Notes: generated by a model from the sequence alone, not told the origin. Shown: positions 33,801 to 44,396, counted from the first letter of the stretch. The stretch: DNA of 64,000 nucleotides from Sphaerolaimus hirsutus (GCA_964036195.1 OZ038452.1:6752704-6816703); one strand, 5' to 3'. Numbers and translations: made by a program.

Positions 33801-36800
33801 GGTTTGGTAAAGGGTGTTGGGTAGAGAAAAGTTGTGGGCGAGTATCGGGCAAATTATGAGGGCAAATTATAAAGTGACAAAAAATTGGAGTGTAAAGTAT
33901 TTTTAATCAGGTAATTTACGTCACGTCATAGCATTAGACACTTAGCACTTGGCTGACCCTTGGTGTTTACTTTACAATTAAATACATACCATCCCAAGAA
34001 CCGACCCTGTACATCAGTCGTTTTTCCACCCTCTGTACGCACTTCAAATTCATCCAAACTACGTTTCTTTCTCCGATTGGCTGAAAATTCAGTCGTCTCA
34101 TCGCTGATTGGTTGATCACGTTGAACTACAGTAGGTGGATGAGCATTTCGCTCGGCCGTACCTTTTAGTTCGGTTGAAATTGCGATCGTGCCACGCGCGT
34201 CTAGGAGAGTCCGGCCGCAAGCTTTTTGTGGGGGGATTAATCGAGGTGGGAAGTGAATATTTATTTGACAAGAGTACCTAAGTAAACTCGGCGGACCGCA
34301 AAGTATGCGCCCAAAATTACTTATGTCTAAAGCGATAACGCGCGAACAGGAAATTTATGTAAATATGTAATACACACATTCACAACAAAATTTAAAAGGA
34401 GAAAGGCGGAGACGAGTACAACCAAGTATGTAAATATGTAAATATGATTGTGCCTGAAATCATTTGTATCTTTTTGGATCAATTTTTATTTTATTAGCGA
34501 TGACGTCATGATGGAGTGTTTCCTTCAGAAAAATGCATAGCATGCGGTCCGCCGAGTATACCGAAATACGACGAAGATACGACTCAATCGATCAACCCAA
34601 AAAATAAAAAATCTAAAAATAAAAATCCACCCCAAACCCACCGGGACACTTATACAGCTTGTGCGTTTGCACGATGTCACCTGGGCTCAATTTCAAACGC
34701 TGCCCAATTTCTGGCCTGTAGCCAGTTACACTGTTTGGCTTGGGTAGTATCGTGTCTATGTTGAAACCCCTAGAAAATGTGTCCCGCGCATAGTGCATTA
34801 TGGATGAATAGTCGTAGGGTTCGCCAAGGGAATTGACTTCGTCCGGTTTTAGTTTCTCGAAGTTGTAATCTTGGCCTGTGGGAATGGTGGGAGTTTTCGT
34901 ATGGTTTGGTGACTTGACAGTGTGCGTGTGCAGTTGACGTTGGCAGCATGCCAATGATAACTAACACATGTGAGTACTTTGATATTTATTATGGAACGAT
35001 TGGTGGGTAAAAGTGTTTCACGTTCCTGTTTTTGTTACTTTACAAGAGTTGCGCGTGTTACTGATAGTTGGCAAGCTGCCACCGTAAGACATAAATAACT
35101 GTGCCTGACAATTGATCCAAATATTGAGTCAAATATTAAATGAAAGCAACCAGTACTCTACATTGTGTGAATTGACACTAAAAGTAAATACAAATATTTC
35201 AAAATAGACGTGATAGGTTTTTCTGAAAAATAGACATTTCTCGCTGTTCTCAACTTATTCTCTCTCACCCTTGCCACTTGAACTACCCTTTTGGCTCAAT
35301 GCCAAAAGACGCCCCCCAAACCAACCATGCTGTATATTATGGTAGAATATATCCACAAACTGGTCTCTATCTGGCCTCGTATGTTCATGCCAAAATCCGA
35401 TCACGTGCCCCAACTCGTGGACAACTATTCCGAATTTGTCGCAGTTCTTTCCGATGCTTATCGCCTGGGCGCCGTCGCCCCGCCGGCCGACGAATGAACA
35501 GCAGCTATTTGTAAAGGTGGGGGCGGAGTTAGGGTTAAAATGGGTTTTTGGCGGTGGGGGGGGGGGGCAGTCCCGCACATTGTAAAATGTATGTGAAATG
35601 TGAAATGTCATTTAAATGGTCATGTAAAATCTGGAAGTTCATGTGAACTTTCATGCATTTAAAATGTAAAATGGGCAGTAACGTTCCATATTGTTTTCAC
35701 TGGAGATACGATTTTTTATAATAAACTTATATGACATTTTACAAGGTGCGGGACAGGCCCCACGAGGGCGCCTTTCGAAGAAGTACTGTACCCTTTCCTG
35801 AACCTACAATTTCAATGTGGGTATTTCGAGGGGTGGGGTGAATTCAAGGTATACTCGGCGGACAGCACACCTAGTCTAAAAACCTACCATAATTTAATGA
35901 ATAAAATCTTGTGATAAATTTCGTAATTAATTATTCCATTTTAAAAACGAAATATTATGATGAAAAAACTGTATAATTTTTGGTTCATTATTCAGATGGG
36001 TTATGGTAGGTTTTCATACTAAGTGTGCTGTCCGCCGCGTATAATGCTATGCAGTGGCGTCAGGTGAATGGCACTAGACAATGTGTAAAAAGTGTGGGGT
36101 AGTGTAAAATTATGATAAATGCGTCAGAGCGATGCAGTGCACTCCTTACTGCACAGTGCACTGAATAAATCAGTCAATGTACAGGTAACAGGACCTGAAG
36201 TGAGTTATAAAAAATCCCACCTAAATAATCCCCCCCCCCCCAAATAGTCTGACGGTCAAAAAATACCACTTTCCGAGGTAAATCCACAGTGACATAAGCC
36301 CCAAAACCTACCCGCAATCGGCCACAGTAAAAACGATGTAATTGTCAAAGTTGTCATTCGGCTGTTTCTCCACAAACGACACGCAAGTGTGATTTTCCCA
36401 GTGTCGCATGGCTCGAAGGAACATTGATGCCTTTTCGCCTGAAAAGGTTTTTTTGGATGGTTGATAAATGTTTGGATGGATTGAAATGTGTAGTTGGTGG
36501 TTGGCAAACTGCCAGGCTTTTGATAAACAGGCCATAATTTATGACCGGGGCATTTTACATGTAAGAATGTTATTTATTTACTCTTCTTTTTGGACTTTTC
36601 GTTTTTATTCGCATCACCATTCAATTTTATCGATATGGATATCGGCATTTTACATTATCTTAAACATTTTACATGAGACCTGACATTTTAATTTCTACAT
36701 TTGTACTCTGTTTACATTTTTTCATGACATCTTCCAGGATGCAAGACTGGCCCAGATCTTTTAACAAATTTAGCAGATGCATTCTAAAATGATATTAATT

Positions 36801-39768
36801 CCACTCCCCGCCCACTGGAAATCCCCACATTACCTAAATACAAACATACAGAGAATGAAACCAGGTAAGGAGGACAAATGACGCAAAAATTCTAAAAATG
36901 CAGCACCAATTAATGCTTATTAAGTCGCGACAGCTGCAAGCCAACTTTGCAAAACAATGTCGAAAGCAAATATCACCGCAAAAGTGGCAGCTGGGTCTAG
37001 CGACAGGGCCCCAATTCCATTAATAGATCATAAGGCGCATATAAGGCGCCCACACTCGCTAGTTGACATCGCATATTTGTGTCAACTAAAACAGTCTCAA
37101 TGTCAACTAAATAAAACAAATAAATGTTAAAAGCACCACACTTGACCGAAAAAAAGGAAATTAAGTGCCATGATCTAAAATAAACACCTATGCTCTATCA
37201 GATAGGAAAGTTGAATTTACATAAATCACTAAAATTTAGTTGACACGAATTCAGTTGACATCCAGGGTGTGTGGCGCCTACCGGTAAGGCGCCAGACGAG
37301 TGAGTAAGCGGGTTAAATTACGCACGTTTGTGTTGGCGCCTTAATTTAACCTGGCCCCAGTAGCCACGTGGGTGATAATTAGAAATAGATTGGCGCCATT
37401 TTTTTGGCGTCATCGAGAGGCAGCGCCATGGCTCATTTGGCGTTTGGGCTATTCAATGCAATGCTTTTTCTTGACTAGTACTTGAATAATGATTCATGTG
37501 TATGCGTGTAAATATATATAATACCATTCTCTCCCTCCCACACATTAGTAAGCTTGGGCTATAATTAGCACAAGTTTACCATAAATCACTAGGGGACACC
37601 AACGAAATTTCCCAACAAAGTTTCTTGGACAGAAAAGTCCCTATTTTACTGCTGATTACGATTTATAAAATATACATTTTATTGCGTATATACCATCAAA
37701 TATTTACTTTCTTTCGACCAAACGTGCCGAAAAAAATATACACGGCGATAAAATTTCTCCCAGGTGTAAATATGGTGTCAAAATTGGTAATTACAAATTA
37801 AATCAAAAATATGTTTTATTTAGAATACTTATGGCTATGGGCAATCACCCCGACCCAATAAACACATACCGTATGTTCTAAAGAAATAAGTATCCAAGTA
37901 AAATGTCTAACATTATAATTTTGAACTGGTTTATGGGGACACATTCTGTTTTCCAAGCTCAATTAGACGGATGGGCAAAGGTTGCGGAACTAAATGTCTG
38001 GTCACAAAATACGTACAAAAACTAGCGTTGGGAAAATCGTTATTAAAAAATTGAAAAGGGAGTTTTTTAAACTACCAATCAGAGAGTTCGATACAAACAA
38101 CTTCATTTTGTGTGTAACTGACATTTTTGAAAAAAAAGTTTTTAAAAAAGCGCTAGCCCTACACTAGTTTGGCCCGGGTCGGGTGGCGTGATCAAAACAT
38201 AACATAAAAATGTATGCCAGACAGCCAAAATGTATGCCCGGAACAAAAACGAAAAACTCAAATTTTCCACCACCATGTCAAATACGTGACATTCGAAAGG
38301 AAAAACAAGCACAATTTCTCCAGGGACCAATTCGAGTCATGTAAAATGTCACACAAATGTTTTAAAATTACATACAATATAAATATAATACAAAAAATTA
38401 ACCGTAAAATTTGTCTTACATTTACATCAACCGTTTTACTGGGTGTGACAGTGGCCATAACCCAAAAGGAAGTTTCAAACAAAAACAGTCGAATAAAACC
38501 CCCGAAACACAATCGCACCAACCACTGAAATTCGCCGGGATCTGATAAGGTATAACGGCGTGGGGCCAGACGCGTTCCGTTCTGCCCGTGGCCGCGCGCC
38601 GCCGCCGGCCAACTCGAGGCTGGTGCTGGTGCTGATGGTGTTGGACAGCATGGTGGTGGCTGTAAATTTGAGAGAAAAAATAGATTTGAATTTTGGGTAT
38701 GCGCTAGGGCGGGAGTAGATTTATAGACCATGTGAAATTTTATTATCAACCTTGTATAGTACCCCCATAGACTATTAGCTTTTAGCCCCATAGACTTTTT
38801 GCCAGGGGCAATAATCTAGGTAAATTTCAATGATATTAAGGAACATATCAATTTCAATAAAAATTCACGATTCTAAAACTTTTTAGAACACAAAACAAGT
38901 CCAAAAACCCACTGATGGTGGCCATGGTGTGTTCTTCGACGATTGGGCGATCGATATGCCCGCTGCCTGTGTCGCTGCATGCGTCGCAGCCATCGAATGT
39001 CGCCCTCCAGTAGGGCAATGTCGTTTAGGAAGCCGCCTGGTTTTTAGGGCGTTTTTAGGAGTAAAATTTACTTCCTAGTTTTATTGGGAAAGCTATGCAC
39101 AGAGCCCAGCGTGTGTGCACTACACTTGTTTATGCCCGACAGATTGTTTTCGAATTTGCCCGACAATTTTGAAGCATTCACTTCCACGAACCCCTAAAAA
39201 TGATAAAAAGTTATTGAGCGAGTTCCGGTCATTGATAAAATGGAATCGCAAATTTTACGCGTACGGTTCCAACAAAAACATTTTCCAGCGCTGAAGTCAC
39301 CTGCAGTGATAAACCTACATCTCCTTGAAAAAAACACCCGTCCAATAATATCTCAAAGATAAGCAGGAGGCTATTCAGAATAAATACGGTAGCCAGAAAA
39401 TTGGACGACAATGAACAGATCCACAATAAACAACAACAACAACCCATCTAACCTGCCTTACAAATAGCCATGCCCTGATCAGAACTGCTCCAATACGGAA
39501 ACGCATAATTTTGCAATTGTTCAATAGTCCACGTGGAACTATAATTTCTCGCCGGAACAGTCAAATTATCACCAAAATTGTCATCAGGAACCAAAATATC
39601 GTCGGCTAGAAAGTCGATCAAACTCCGCCCACGGGCGTTGTCGTGAATGTTGTCATTATCGTGACAATCGACAATGACAATTGTCAATGTTAAGTACAAT
39701 GTCAAATATATGTAAATCTTGGCGCCAGTTGTCAGTGTCGCCAGGCGCCAGGATTTCGCGCCAGCCAT
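27661..39768 (-). CDS. tld: Tolloid/BMP1-type astacin metalloprotease; 18-exon gene
   Basis: This is a secreted zinc protease of about 1100 residues. Family members cleave BMP antagonists such as Chordin/Sog and process procollagen. Domain order, seen directly, is signal peptide, prodomain, RRRR at about 164-167, astacin, CUB1, CUB2, EGF1, CUB3, EGF2, CUB4, CUB5. This is the full Tolloid/BMP1 plan and usual length. Zinc motif [12 protein letters not shown] is at about 264-275, the Met-turn SIMHY at about 319-323, and the CGCC cluster at about 235-238. Exons, 5' to 3' on the minus strand: 39768-39453, 39036-38913, 38659-38523, 36438-36312, 35504-35326, 34875-34642, 34221-34162, 33766-33563, 33070-32910, 32641-32420, 32076-31927, 31607-31324, 31171-30982, 30504-30251, 29733-29520, 28957-28816, 28347-28248, 27867-27661. 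Phases agree everywhere except inside the 33070-32910 exon. Paralogue identity (tolloid or tolkin) is not resolved. Confidence 0.95.
28248..28347 (-). CDS. tld: Tolloid exon 17 (CUB5)
   Basis: Encodes [20 protein letters not shown], then GRFCGN. The acceptor is TTGTTCGCAG|. The donor is either AAT|GTTGTT (28251) or GTT|GTTGGT (28248), both phase 0, so one residue is uncertain. Confidence 0.9.
28385..28490. mobile_element. Splice-ready palindromic element in a tolloid intron
   Basis: AAAGTGTAAAATGTCAGATG on the left and GGCATTTTACAGGTCCGG on the right, about 105 bp, between exons 17 and 16. A more decayed relative occupies about 28530-28680. Confidence 0.6.
28816..28957 (-). CDS. tld: Tolloid exon 16 (start of CUB5)
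   Basis: Encodes [33 protein letters not shown] and MAVRLR. The acceptor is ACTCTCAG| and the donor TTGAG|GTTGGC. Phase 2 at the end, matching the next exon to give an intact CUB core. Confidence 0.9.
29520..29733 (-). CDS. tld: Tolloid exon 15 (end of CUB4)
   Basis: Encodes [51 protein letters not shown]. The acceptor follows a long C-run (CCCCGCAG|) and the donor is AGTG|GTTGGT. It ends in phase 1. Confidence 0.94.
30251..30504 (-). CDS. tld: Tolloid exon 14 (EGF2, start of CUB4)
   Basis: Encodes [20 protein letters not shown] (calcium-binding EGF), then CUB4 with [20 protein letters not shown]. The acceptor is CCCCCCAG| and the donor CAGTTG|GTGCGT, phase 0. Confidence 0.94.
30775..30905. 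mobile_element. Decayed splice-ready palindromic element in a tolloid intron
   Basis: AAAATGTAAAATACCAG on the left and CCTACTTTTTACAGGCACC on the right, between exons 14 and 13. Confidence 0.5.
30982..31171 (-). CDS. tld: Tolloid exon 13 (end of CUB3)
   Basis: Encodes [42 protein letters not shown]. The acceptor is ATCTTCAG| and the donor CACTG|GTTGGT. It ends in phase 1. Confidence 0.93.
31324..31607 (-). CDS. tld: Tolloid exon 12 (EGF1, start of CUB3)
   Basis: Calcium-binding EGF domain ([20 protein letters not shown], six Cys), then CUB3 from [19 protein letters not shown]. The acceptor is CCCCACCAG| and the donor AAT|GTGAGT, phase 0. Confidence 0.94.
31704..31871. mobile_element. Splice-ready palindromic element in a tolloid intron
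   Basis: AACGTGTAAAACGTAAAATG on the left and CACTTTACGTTTTACACGTT on the right; long arms with TGTCA and ATGTAAA motifs. Between exons 12 and 11. Confidence 0.75.
31927..32076 (-). CDS. tld: Tolloid exon 11 (end of CUB2)
   Basis: Encodes [28 protein letters not shown], the closing half of CUB2. The acceptor is CTTTGCAG| and the donor AAAG|GTGCGT. Phase 1 to phase 1. Confidence 0.92.
32420..32641 (-). CDS. tld: Tolloid exon 10 (CUB2)
   Basis: Encodes [19 protein letters not shown] and [14 protein letters not shown], a canonical CUB first half with calcium-site acidic residues. The acceptor is CCTCCCAG| and the donor ATTG|GTCGGT. Phase 1 to phase 1. Confidence 0.93.
32910..33070 (-). CDS. 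tld: Tolloid exon 9 (end of CUB1) with apparent frameshift
   Basis: It starts in frame ([23 protein letters not shown]), but the expected CUB ending ([10 protein letters not shown]) lies in another frame near the 3' end. At 161 nt the exon is one base short of, or two over, the multiple of three that phases require. Read literally, the next exon hits a stop after a few codons. The switch falls in GC-rich sequence about 32925-32975. Confidence 0.8.
33307..33476. mobile_element. Decayed MITE in a tolloid intron
   Basis: Left TACCGTATTTCCTCGAAATA, right decayed (CGAGGATATACTTA). Between exons 9 and 8. Confidence 0.7.
33563..33766 (-). CDS. tld: Tolloid exon 8 (CUB1)
   Basis: Begins with an unusually basic insert ([12 protein letters not shown]), then [17 protein letters not shown] and [17 protein letters not shown]. 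The acceptor is CCCCACAG| after a C-run and the donor ATTG|GTGGGT. Phase 1 to phase 1. Confidence 0.9.
34162..34221 (-). CDS. tld: Tolloid exon 7 (start of CUB1)
   Basis: A 60-nt exon encoding [15 protein letters not shown], the first strand of CUB1. The acceptor is ACAAAAAG| and the donor AAAAG|GTACGG. Phase 1 to phase 1. Confidence 0.88.
34283..34560. mobile_element. TATACTCGGCGGACCGC element in a tolloid intron
   Basis: Left TAAACTCGGCGGACCGCA, right GCGGTCCGCCGAGTATA, between exons 7 and 6. Shares the CATCATGACGTCATCG block, in reverse orientation, with 16032-16286. Confidence 0.82.
34642..34875 (-). CDS. tld: Tolloid exon 6 (Met-turn, end of protease)
   Basis: Encodes [15 protein letters not shown] and [13 protein letters not shown] (Met-turn), ending HKLYKCP at the join to CUB1. 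The acceptor is TTCCCACAG| and the donor CCCG|GTGGGT. It ends in phase 1. Confidence 0.95.
35326..35504 (-). CDS. tld: Tolloid exon 5 (zinc-binding active site)
   Basis: Encodes [11 protein letters not shown], then [19 protein letters not shown] with all three zinc-binding His and the catalytic Glu. The acceptor is ACAAATAG| and the donor CATG|GTTGGT. It ends in phase 1. Confidence 0.96.
35568..35766. mobile_element. Splice-ready palindromic element in a tolloid intron
   Basis: CAGTCCCGCACATTGTAAAA on the left, TTTTACAAGGTGCGGGACAG on the right. Just upstream, on the minus strand, of exon 5. Confidence 0.75.
35850..36043. mobile_element. TATACTCGGCGGAC element in a tolloid intron, with inner terminal pair
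   Basis: Outer TATACTCGGCGGACAGCACA and GCTGTCCGCCGCGTATA; inner CTACCATAATTTAATGA and CAGATGGGTTATGGTAG. Between exons 5 and 4. Nearly identical plan to 20373-20563. Confidence 0.82.
36312..36438 (-). CDS. tld: Tolloid exon 4 (astacin domain)
   Basis: Encodes [15 protein letters not shown] and [11 protein letters not shown], conserved astacin sequence. The acceptor is CTTTTCAG| and the donor TGCGG|GTAGGT. It ends in phase 2, completing the CGCC cluster with exon 5. Confidence 0.93.
36540..36760. mobile_element. Decayed splice-ready palindromic element upstream of tolloid exon 4
   Basis: GCATTTTACATGTAAGAATG on the left, TCATGACATCTTCCAGGATG on the right, with inner ATTTTACAT motifs on both arms. 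Confidence 0.45.
36761..38522. other. Tolloid intron 3 (exon 3 to exon 4), mostly unannotated
   Basis: No exon or clear complete element is seen. There are scattered GGCGCC motifs (37270-37440) and an ATGTAAAATGTCACA fragment at about 38337-38352. Confidence 0.5.
38523..38659 (-). CDS. tld: Tolloid exon 3 (processing site, start of protease)
   Basis: His/Gln-rich, then [10 protein letters not shown], a furin-type site that would release the mature protease, then [13 protein letters not shown], the typical astacin start. The acceptor is TTTACAG| and the donor CAGTG|GTTGGT. It ends in phase 1. Confidence 0.92.
38913..39036 (-). CDS. tld: Tolloid exon 2 (prodomain)
   Basis: Starts [17 protein letters not shown], the conserved Tolloid prodomain motif, then a basic, His-rich stretch. 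The acceptor is AACCAG| and the donor CATCA|GTGGGT. It ends in phase 2. Confidence 0.9.
39453..39768 (-). CDS. tld: Tolloid exon 1 (start, signal peptide, prodomain)
   Basis: ATG is at 39768. A hydrophobic segment ([16 protein letters not shown]) forms the signal peptide or anchor, followed by an acidic prodomain. The donor is GGCAG|GTTAGA, phase 1. Confidence 0.88.
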
Positions 39769-39999
39769 GGTGATTTTCGCTGGCGCTGCGACGCATCAAT
39801 TAGCAGAGGGATGGCCGTTTTGTGCGGTCGCGGTAAATGTTCTTTCCGTGCGATTTATGTCGCCTGGATGGGGGGGGGGGGGTAAATGAGGGTGTAATTT
39901 GGGACTTCGGTGGCAGGTTGACAAAACCTAGTCATGATAGTAGGACCGTGGTGGTCACGTTTGATCCCTAGTTGATAAATTAACCCCTGATTAACCGTA

Positions 40000-40186
40000 G
40001 TTTCATGTACAGATACCTAAATATTTATATCCTATTTGGTCACTTTATTACCGGCTTCGGGCATACAAAAGCGTGTTCTTTACTATAAATTTGACGAAAT
40101 AATAACCCCCCCCCCCCCCTCAAAATCTGTACACTGAAAAAAATAAAACCCTTGGGCTTTGGGGGTATTTCGAGGAAATACAGTAT
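40000..40186. mobile_element. Truncated MITE, subfamily of 21149-21625
   Basis: Right end GGGGGTATTTCGAGGAAATA then CAGTA. The interior shares TATCCTATTTGGTCA with 21149-21625. Confidence 0.6.
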
Positions 40187-40400
40187 ATATTTATTTCTTA
40201 GCGTGTATGGAATGTCTTAGCAATGACGCGCCGATGCATCAATACCCGCTTTCACGAAAAAGAAGAATATTTTTATTAAAAAAATAAAAAAAATTCTCAT
40301 TCGTGAAAGTTTTTTAGTTTTTTTTTGGAACGATTTTATTATCATTGTTGATGATGTCATGATGGAGTGTTTCGTTCAGCGTGCGTGCGGTCCGCAGAGT
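40187..40400. mobile_element. Truncated TATACTCGGCGGACCGC element
   Basis: Right end GTGCGGTCCGCAGAGTAAAT; the interior has GATGATGTCATGATGGAGTG as in 34283-34560. The left end is not recognisable. Confidence 0.55.
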
Positions 40401-41046
40401 AAATACGTGTATTTTGCGCTAGTCGACAGTATGGTGACGTTTTATTTATGATTTGAATTATAAATCAAACGTCAACAGATTAACCATGTATTTCAACTAG
40501 AGGATTTGAAAACACGAATTTCAATCGAAGTCATAAGAAAAGTGCCAAAAACCAAGCGAGTTGCAAATTTCATTTCAAGTTTCTATCAAAAACAAATCCA
40601 ACCAAGTGTCAAATGTCAATGCATGCCAATTTCGAAACTTGTCACTTGACACTTGACAAAATTAGCCCTCATCCTCACCTCAAAAAAACTGGTGACGTCA
40701 GTAACTGGAAAAGTGTTCCACTGTAAGATATCAGCCCATAAAATGTCTCACTTTCAGTGTCAACATATCGTCGGCAGAAAGAATAAGAAATGTCCTTGGT
40801 AGATAGTGAACAAAATGTCTCATTTTTGGCACGGGTAACGCATAAATGTCATTTTTCGGCGCGGGCCTGTTTTGAACAAGAGTTATTAGAAAGTACCGCA
40901 CTTGAAAAGTATACGTGAACGTGAAGTATTTTGAATTTACTCACTTCCGAAAATTTTACCAATGGAAACGTAAAAGTACCACCGGCTCAGAAAAAGATGT
41001 GAAACGAAACGTACTTGTATAATTTTCATCAAGGACAATGCATAAG

Positions 41047-41476
41047 TACCGTATTTCCTCGAAATACCCCCCTGAAAATGGACACTATGAACTTATAAAC
41101 CCCCCCCCCCCCTCGAAATACCCCCCTCAAATTTAGTGCATAGAGAACGTAAATGACAAACGCTGCGGTTTGTCATCTGGGTAATGCAAAACACACGTTA
41201 AAAACGATGACTCTGTATGTGAGAACAGTGATTATACGTCTACACACTTATACAAGTCTTTAGAGTCTTATAAATGGCGATTTTTGTTGCATTTTCGACG
41301 TCTGCGTACGTTTCAGACGACAATTTAGTACTTGGTTTTCAAAAAATTTCTGGCGAAATAATAACCCCCCCCCCCCCCCTCGAAATACCCCCCCCCCTCG
41401 TTTAACCCCCCCTCAAAATTCTCACTCTGAAAAAATAAACCCCCCAGGGGCGGGGGTATTTCGAGGAAATACGGTA
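41047..41476. mobile_element. MITE with TACCGTATTTCCTCG termini, reverse orientation
   Basis: The interior is the reverse complement of the copies at 11625 and 23106. It ends 4 bp before the element at 41481-41704. Confidence 0.88.
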
Positions 41477-41480
41477 TATA

Positions 41481-41704
41481 TATACTCGGCGGACATCACA
41501 CTTAGTATGAAAACATACCATAATAACCCATCTGAATAGTGAACCAACCAGTTTTACACAGTTTTACTTACCAATTATACAGTTTTTTTTCATCATAATA
41601 TTTCGTTTTTACTATTGAATAATTGATTACGACATTTATCACAAGATTTTATCCATTAAATTATGGTAAATACGTTTTCATATGTGTGCTGTCCACCGAG
41701 TATA
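41481..41704. mobile_element. TATACTCGGCGGAC element with inner terminal pair
   Basis: Outer TATACTCGGCGGACATCACA and GCTGTCCACCGAGTATA, inner CATACCATAATAACCCATCTG on one side. Inner part reversed relative to 20373-20563. Confidence 0.78.
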
Positions 41705-42866
41705 TACCTATATTTAAATCGAGAAAAAAAACGTAAAACGTAAACATTCAAAACTTTTACTCATAAAGACATTGGTCTTTTATTGTGCTGAAACATGTAA
41801 ATACTTTATATACTTTTTGGCGGCTTGCCATAAAGACAAAACACTGGAAATTGATCATACACGGTGAATCAATGTTAAAACATAAGGATAGTCCAAAAAA
41901 GAAAACGTAAAACCGAGCTCAAGTACTTTCTGAAAGAAAACGTAAACGTATTTACTCGGTACTAGTATATTTAGGTACTTGAAAAAAGTTTTCGCAACAA
42001 TGCGTCGAACATATTGAAGCTTTCCGCGCGCGAAAAAATCGTCACCCAAAAATTCTTTAAGCAGAGCGCTGTGAAATGACGGAAAGATGGGACAATAAAT
42101 TTGGCGCTAAGAATGTCGGGAATGTGAAATTGTGAACTTTAGGGCCGGGATGAAAATGCGGGATGAGCAAATAGGATAAGCATCTGCTAGATAAATTGAA
42201 TATTTAAAATGTCGCTTTATTTATCTAATGTATTTGTAAATTGGAATTCTTTCGATAAATAAATAAATATCAACTTTTAGAATGTCATTTTGAACAGCTC
42301 TACACACTAGTTTACGGCTGAAATTTCGGATGAATATGTTTAAAACACAACTGAGTTCACCAGAATGAATCATTTTCTATTCCCGTCAACAGTAATTGAC
42401 GGACTCCTACGCGTAAACCTTCAAAACTGATTTTTTAAGTTTTTAAAAATTCGACCGTAAACTAGTGTGCGTCCGGCCATTGCCTAATAGTATTTATAAG
42501 AGAGAATTAAGAAGTAAAGCAAGATTCTGCAGAGATCTTAAAGACAAATTTCTTTTGTCAAGACGAGTGGAACAATTTTATCGACCCGAAATTTCCTTTT
42601 TTACAACTGCAAGTGGCCCACGAGTTCAGCAATAATTAACTTGGTGGTAACAATTTGCGCGAACGAAAAAAGTTTGAAACAAATTGCGTCTAATTCGCGT
42701 TGGCACAGGATACAACACTGAAAATCCCAGAAAAAAAGAAAATTAGTCATGTCTAGTTGTAAAAAACTTAATACACTGATCGGACTGAGCCTTATACAAA
42801 CGGTGTTACTGTATTTTGATGAATAAAGTATCTTGGAAAAATGTGCAACAAGTTCAACCCACGGGG

Positions 42867-43742
42867 TAGGGTTTGGAATTTCAAAAATTTCGGTTCCGGT
42901 TCTCGGTTCCAAAATATTTCGGTTCGGGTATCGGTTCTCGGTTCCTCAAAATTTTCGGTTCCGGTTCTCGGTTCCAGTTCTTAAGCTCGGTTCCGGTTCG
43001 GTTCTTTCGGTTCCGAAATGTCAAAATTTCGGATCCGGGTAATAAACTTACCGGGTATCAGGTAATAACTGCTTGAATAACAGATATAACATAATGATAT
43101 ACTGTAGCATGCTCAAACAACCCCAGGTATGAGTGAGCTTATGGAAATATAAACCTCCCTCGAAATATCCCCAGCCTGAAATGAGTATACAGATAATGTA
43201 ATTGCCAAAAAGTTTGTGAAATGTTGTCTCATCTTGATATGTCACATGTTGTGACATCTCATGTTGTTGACATGAGTTTCTAATGAGAAAACACATTAAA
43301 ACCAATGACTGAGTTACGTTAGGATAAGGCTCATACCATCTACATACTTCTATAAGTCTATAGACGCTTATACATATCGGTTTACATGTCGCTCATACAT
43401 GAAGTACATTACAAACAAGTAACAGGGGACATGGGAGAACATGGGACCTATTTCCCAATAATACATCTGAGTGATGGTGCGTGCTAGCGCGCAAAAATTT
43501 TTTGCATGGCACCTCCCAAAATGGTATGGGAATTTGTATTTTTCCGAGTTTTTTGATGTCTCTGCATAAAAAAGGGTATCTACAAACATTTCGGTTCTTT
43601 CGGGTATTAACATCGGTTCCGGGTATTAGTGTCGGTTCTCGGTTCAGGTTCGGGTATTTTCTTCGGTTCCGGTTCTCGGTTTCAAAATATGCTTGGAACC
43701 GCGGTTCGGTTCGGTTCGGGTCGGTTCGGGGTCCCAACCCTA
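42867..43742. mobile_element. hAT-like element with GGTTC-repeat arms
   Basis: Starts TAGGGTTTGGAAT and ends GGTCCCAACCCTA, flanked by CCACGGGG at 42859-42866 and 43743-43750. Both arms are made of GGTTCCGGTTCTC-type repeats. The middle contains a diverged CCTCGAAATA-type segment. Confidence 0.87.
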
Positions 43743-44074
43743 CCACGGGGTGACCAACGCAATGTGATGATAAAAATGATTTTTATATTTTTTATTCAGA
43801 TGGAATAAATTTGGGTAGGTATATACATGTCGATTAATTTCATTGTATTGGCCTACTGGCGGCACACATTACAACGAAAGCTACATTATATCACCTGAAA
43901 AAAATCTTCATAAAAACTTTTCATCATGACATCGCATTGCACTCACTTTCAGTGAATTTGGTTCATATTATCATTTGCAGGGCTGTATTCACTGTATTAT
44001 TCAGCAAAATATGGTAACTTTCGTTGTATAGCGTTCAGTCCGATCAGTATTAGGTGAGTGTGCGTTCAGTGGAC

Positions 44075-44388
44075 TAGTGATGTAAAAGCGCCATGGCGCT
44101 GGCGCCTGGCACTGGCGGTTGGCGCTAGCGCCAAAGCAAAAAGCGCTATGGCGCTTTTGGCGCTAGGCGCTAACTTGGTGTGGCGCAATTGGCGCTTGGC
44201 ACCACGACCATGAAAACCGCAATGGCGCTTTTGGCGCTATTTTTACCCGTCGCCAGGAAAAAATGCCTGGCGCTGGCGCTTGGCGCTAGCGCCATGGCGC
44301 TTCTGGCGCCATTGGCGCTAGAGGTCGCAAAAGCGCCATGGCGCTTTTGGCGCTTGGCGTCAAAGTCCTGGCGCTTTTTACATCACTA
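44075..44388. mobile_element. hAT-like element, GGCGCC family, compact 314-bp copy
   Basis: Starts TAGTGATGTAAAAGCGCC and ends GGCGCTTTTTACATCACTA, flanked by perfect 8-bp duplications CAGTGGAC (44067-44074 and 44389-44396). The whole interior is GGCGC(T/C)-based repeat. Confidence 0.9.
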
Positions 44389-44396
44389 CAGTGGAC

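Larger units (their letters stand above)
39769..42858. other. Region upstream of tolloid
   Basis: It should contain the tolloid promoter and 5' untranslated region, but no core promoter motif is convincing. Elements occupy 40000-40400 and 41047-41704; nothing else is recognised. Confidence 0.5.
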
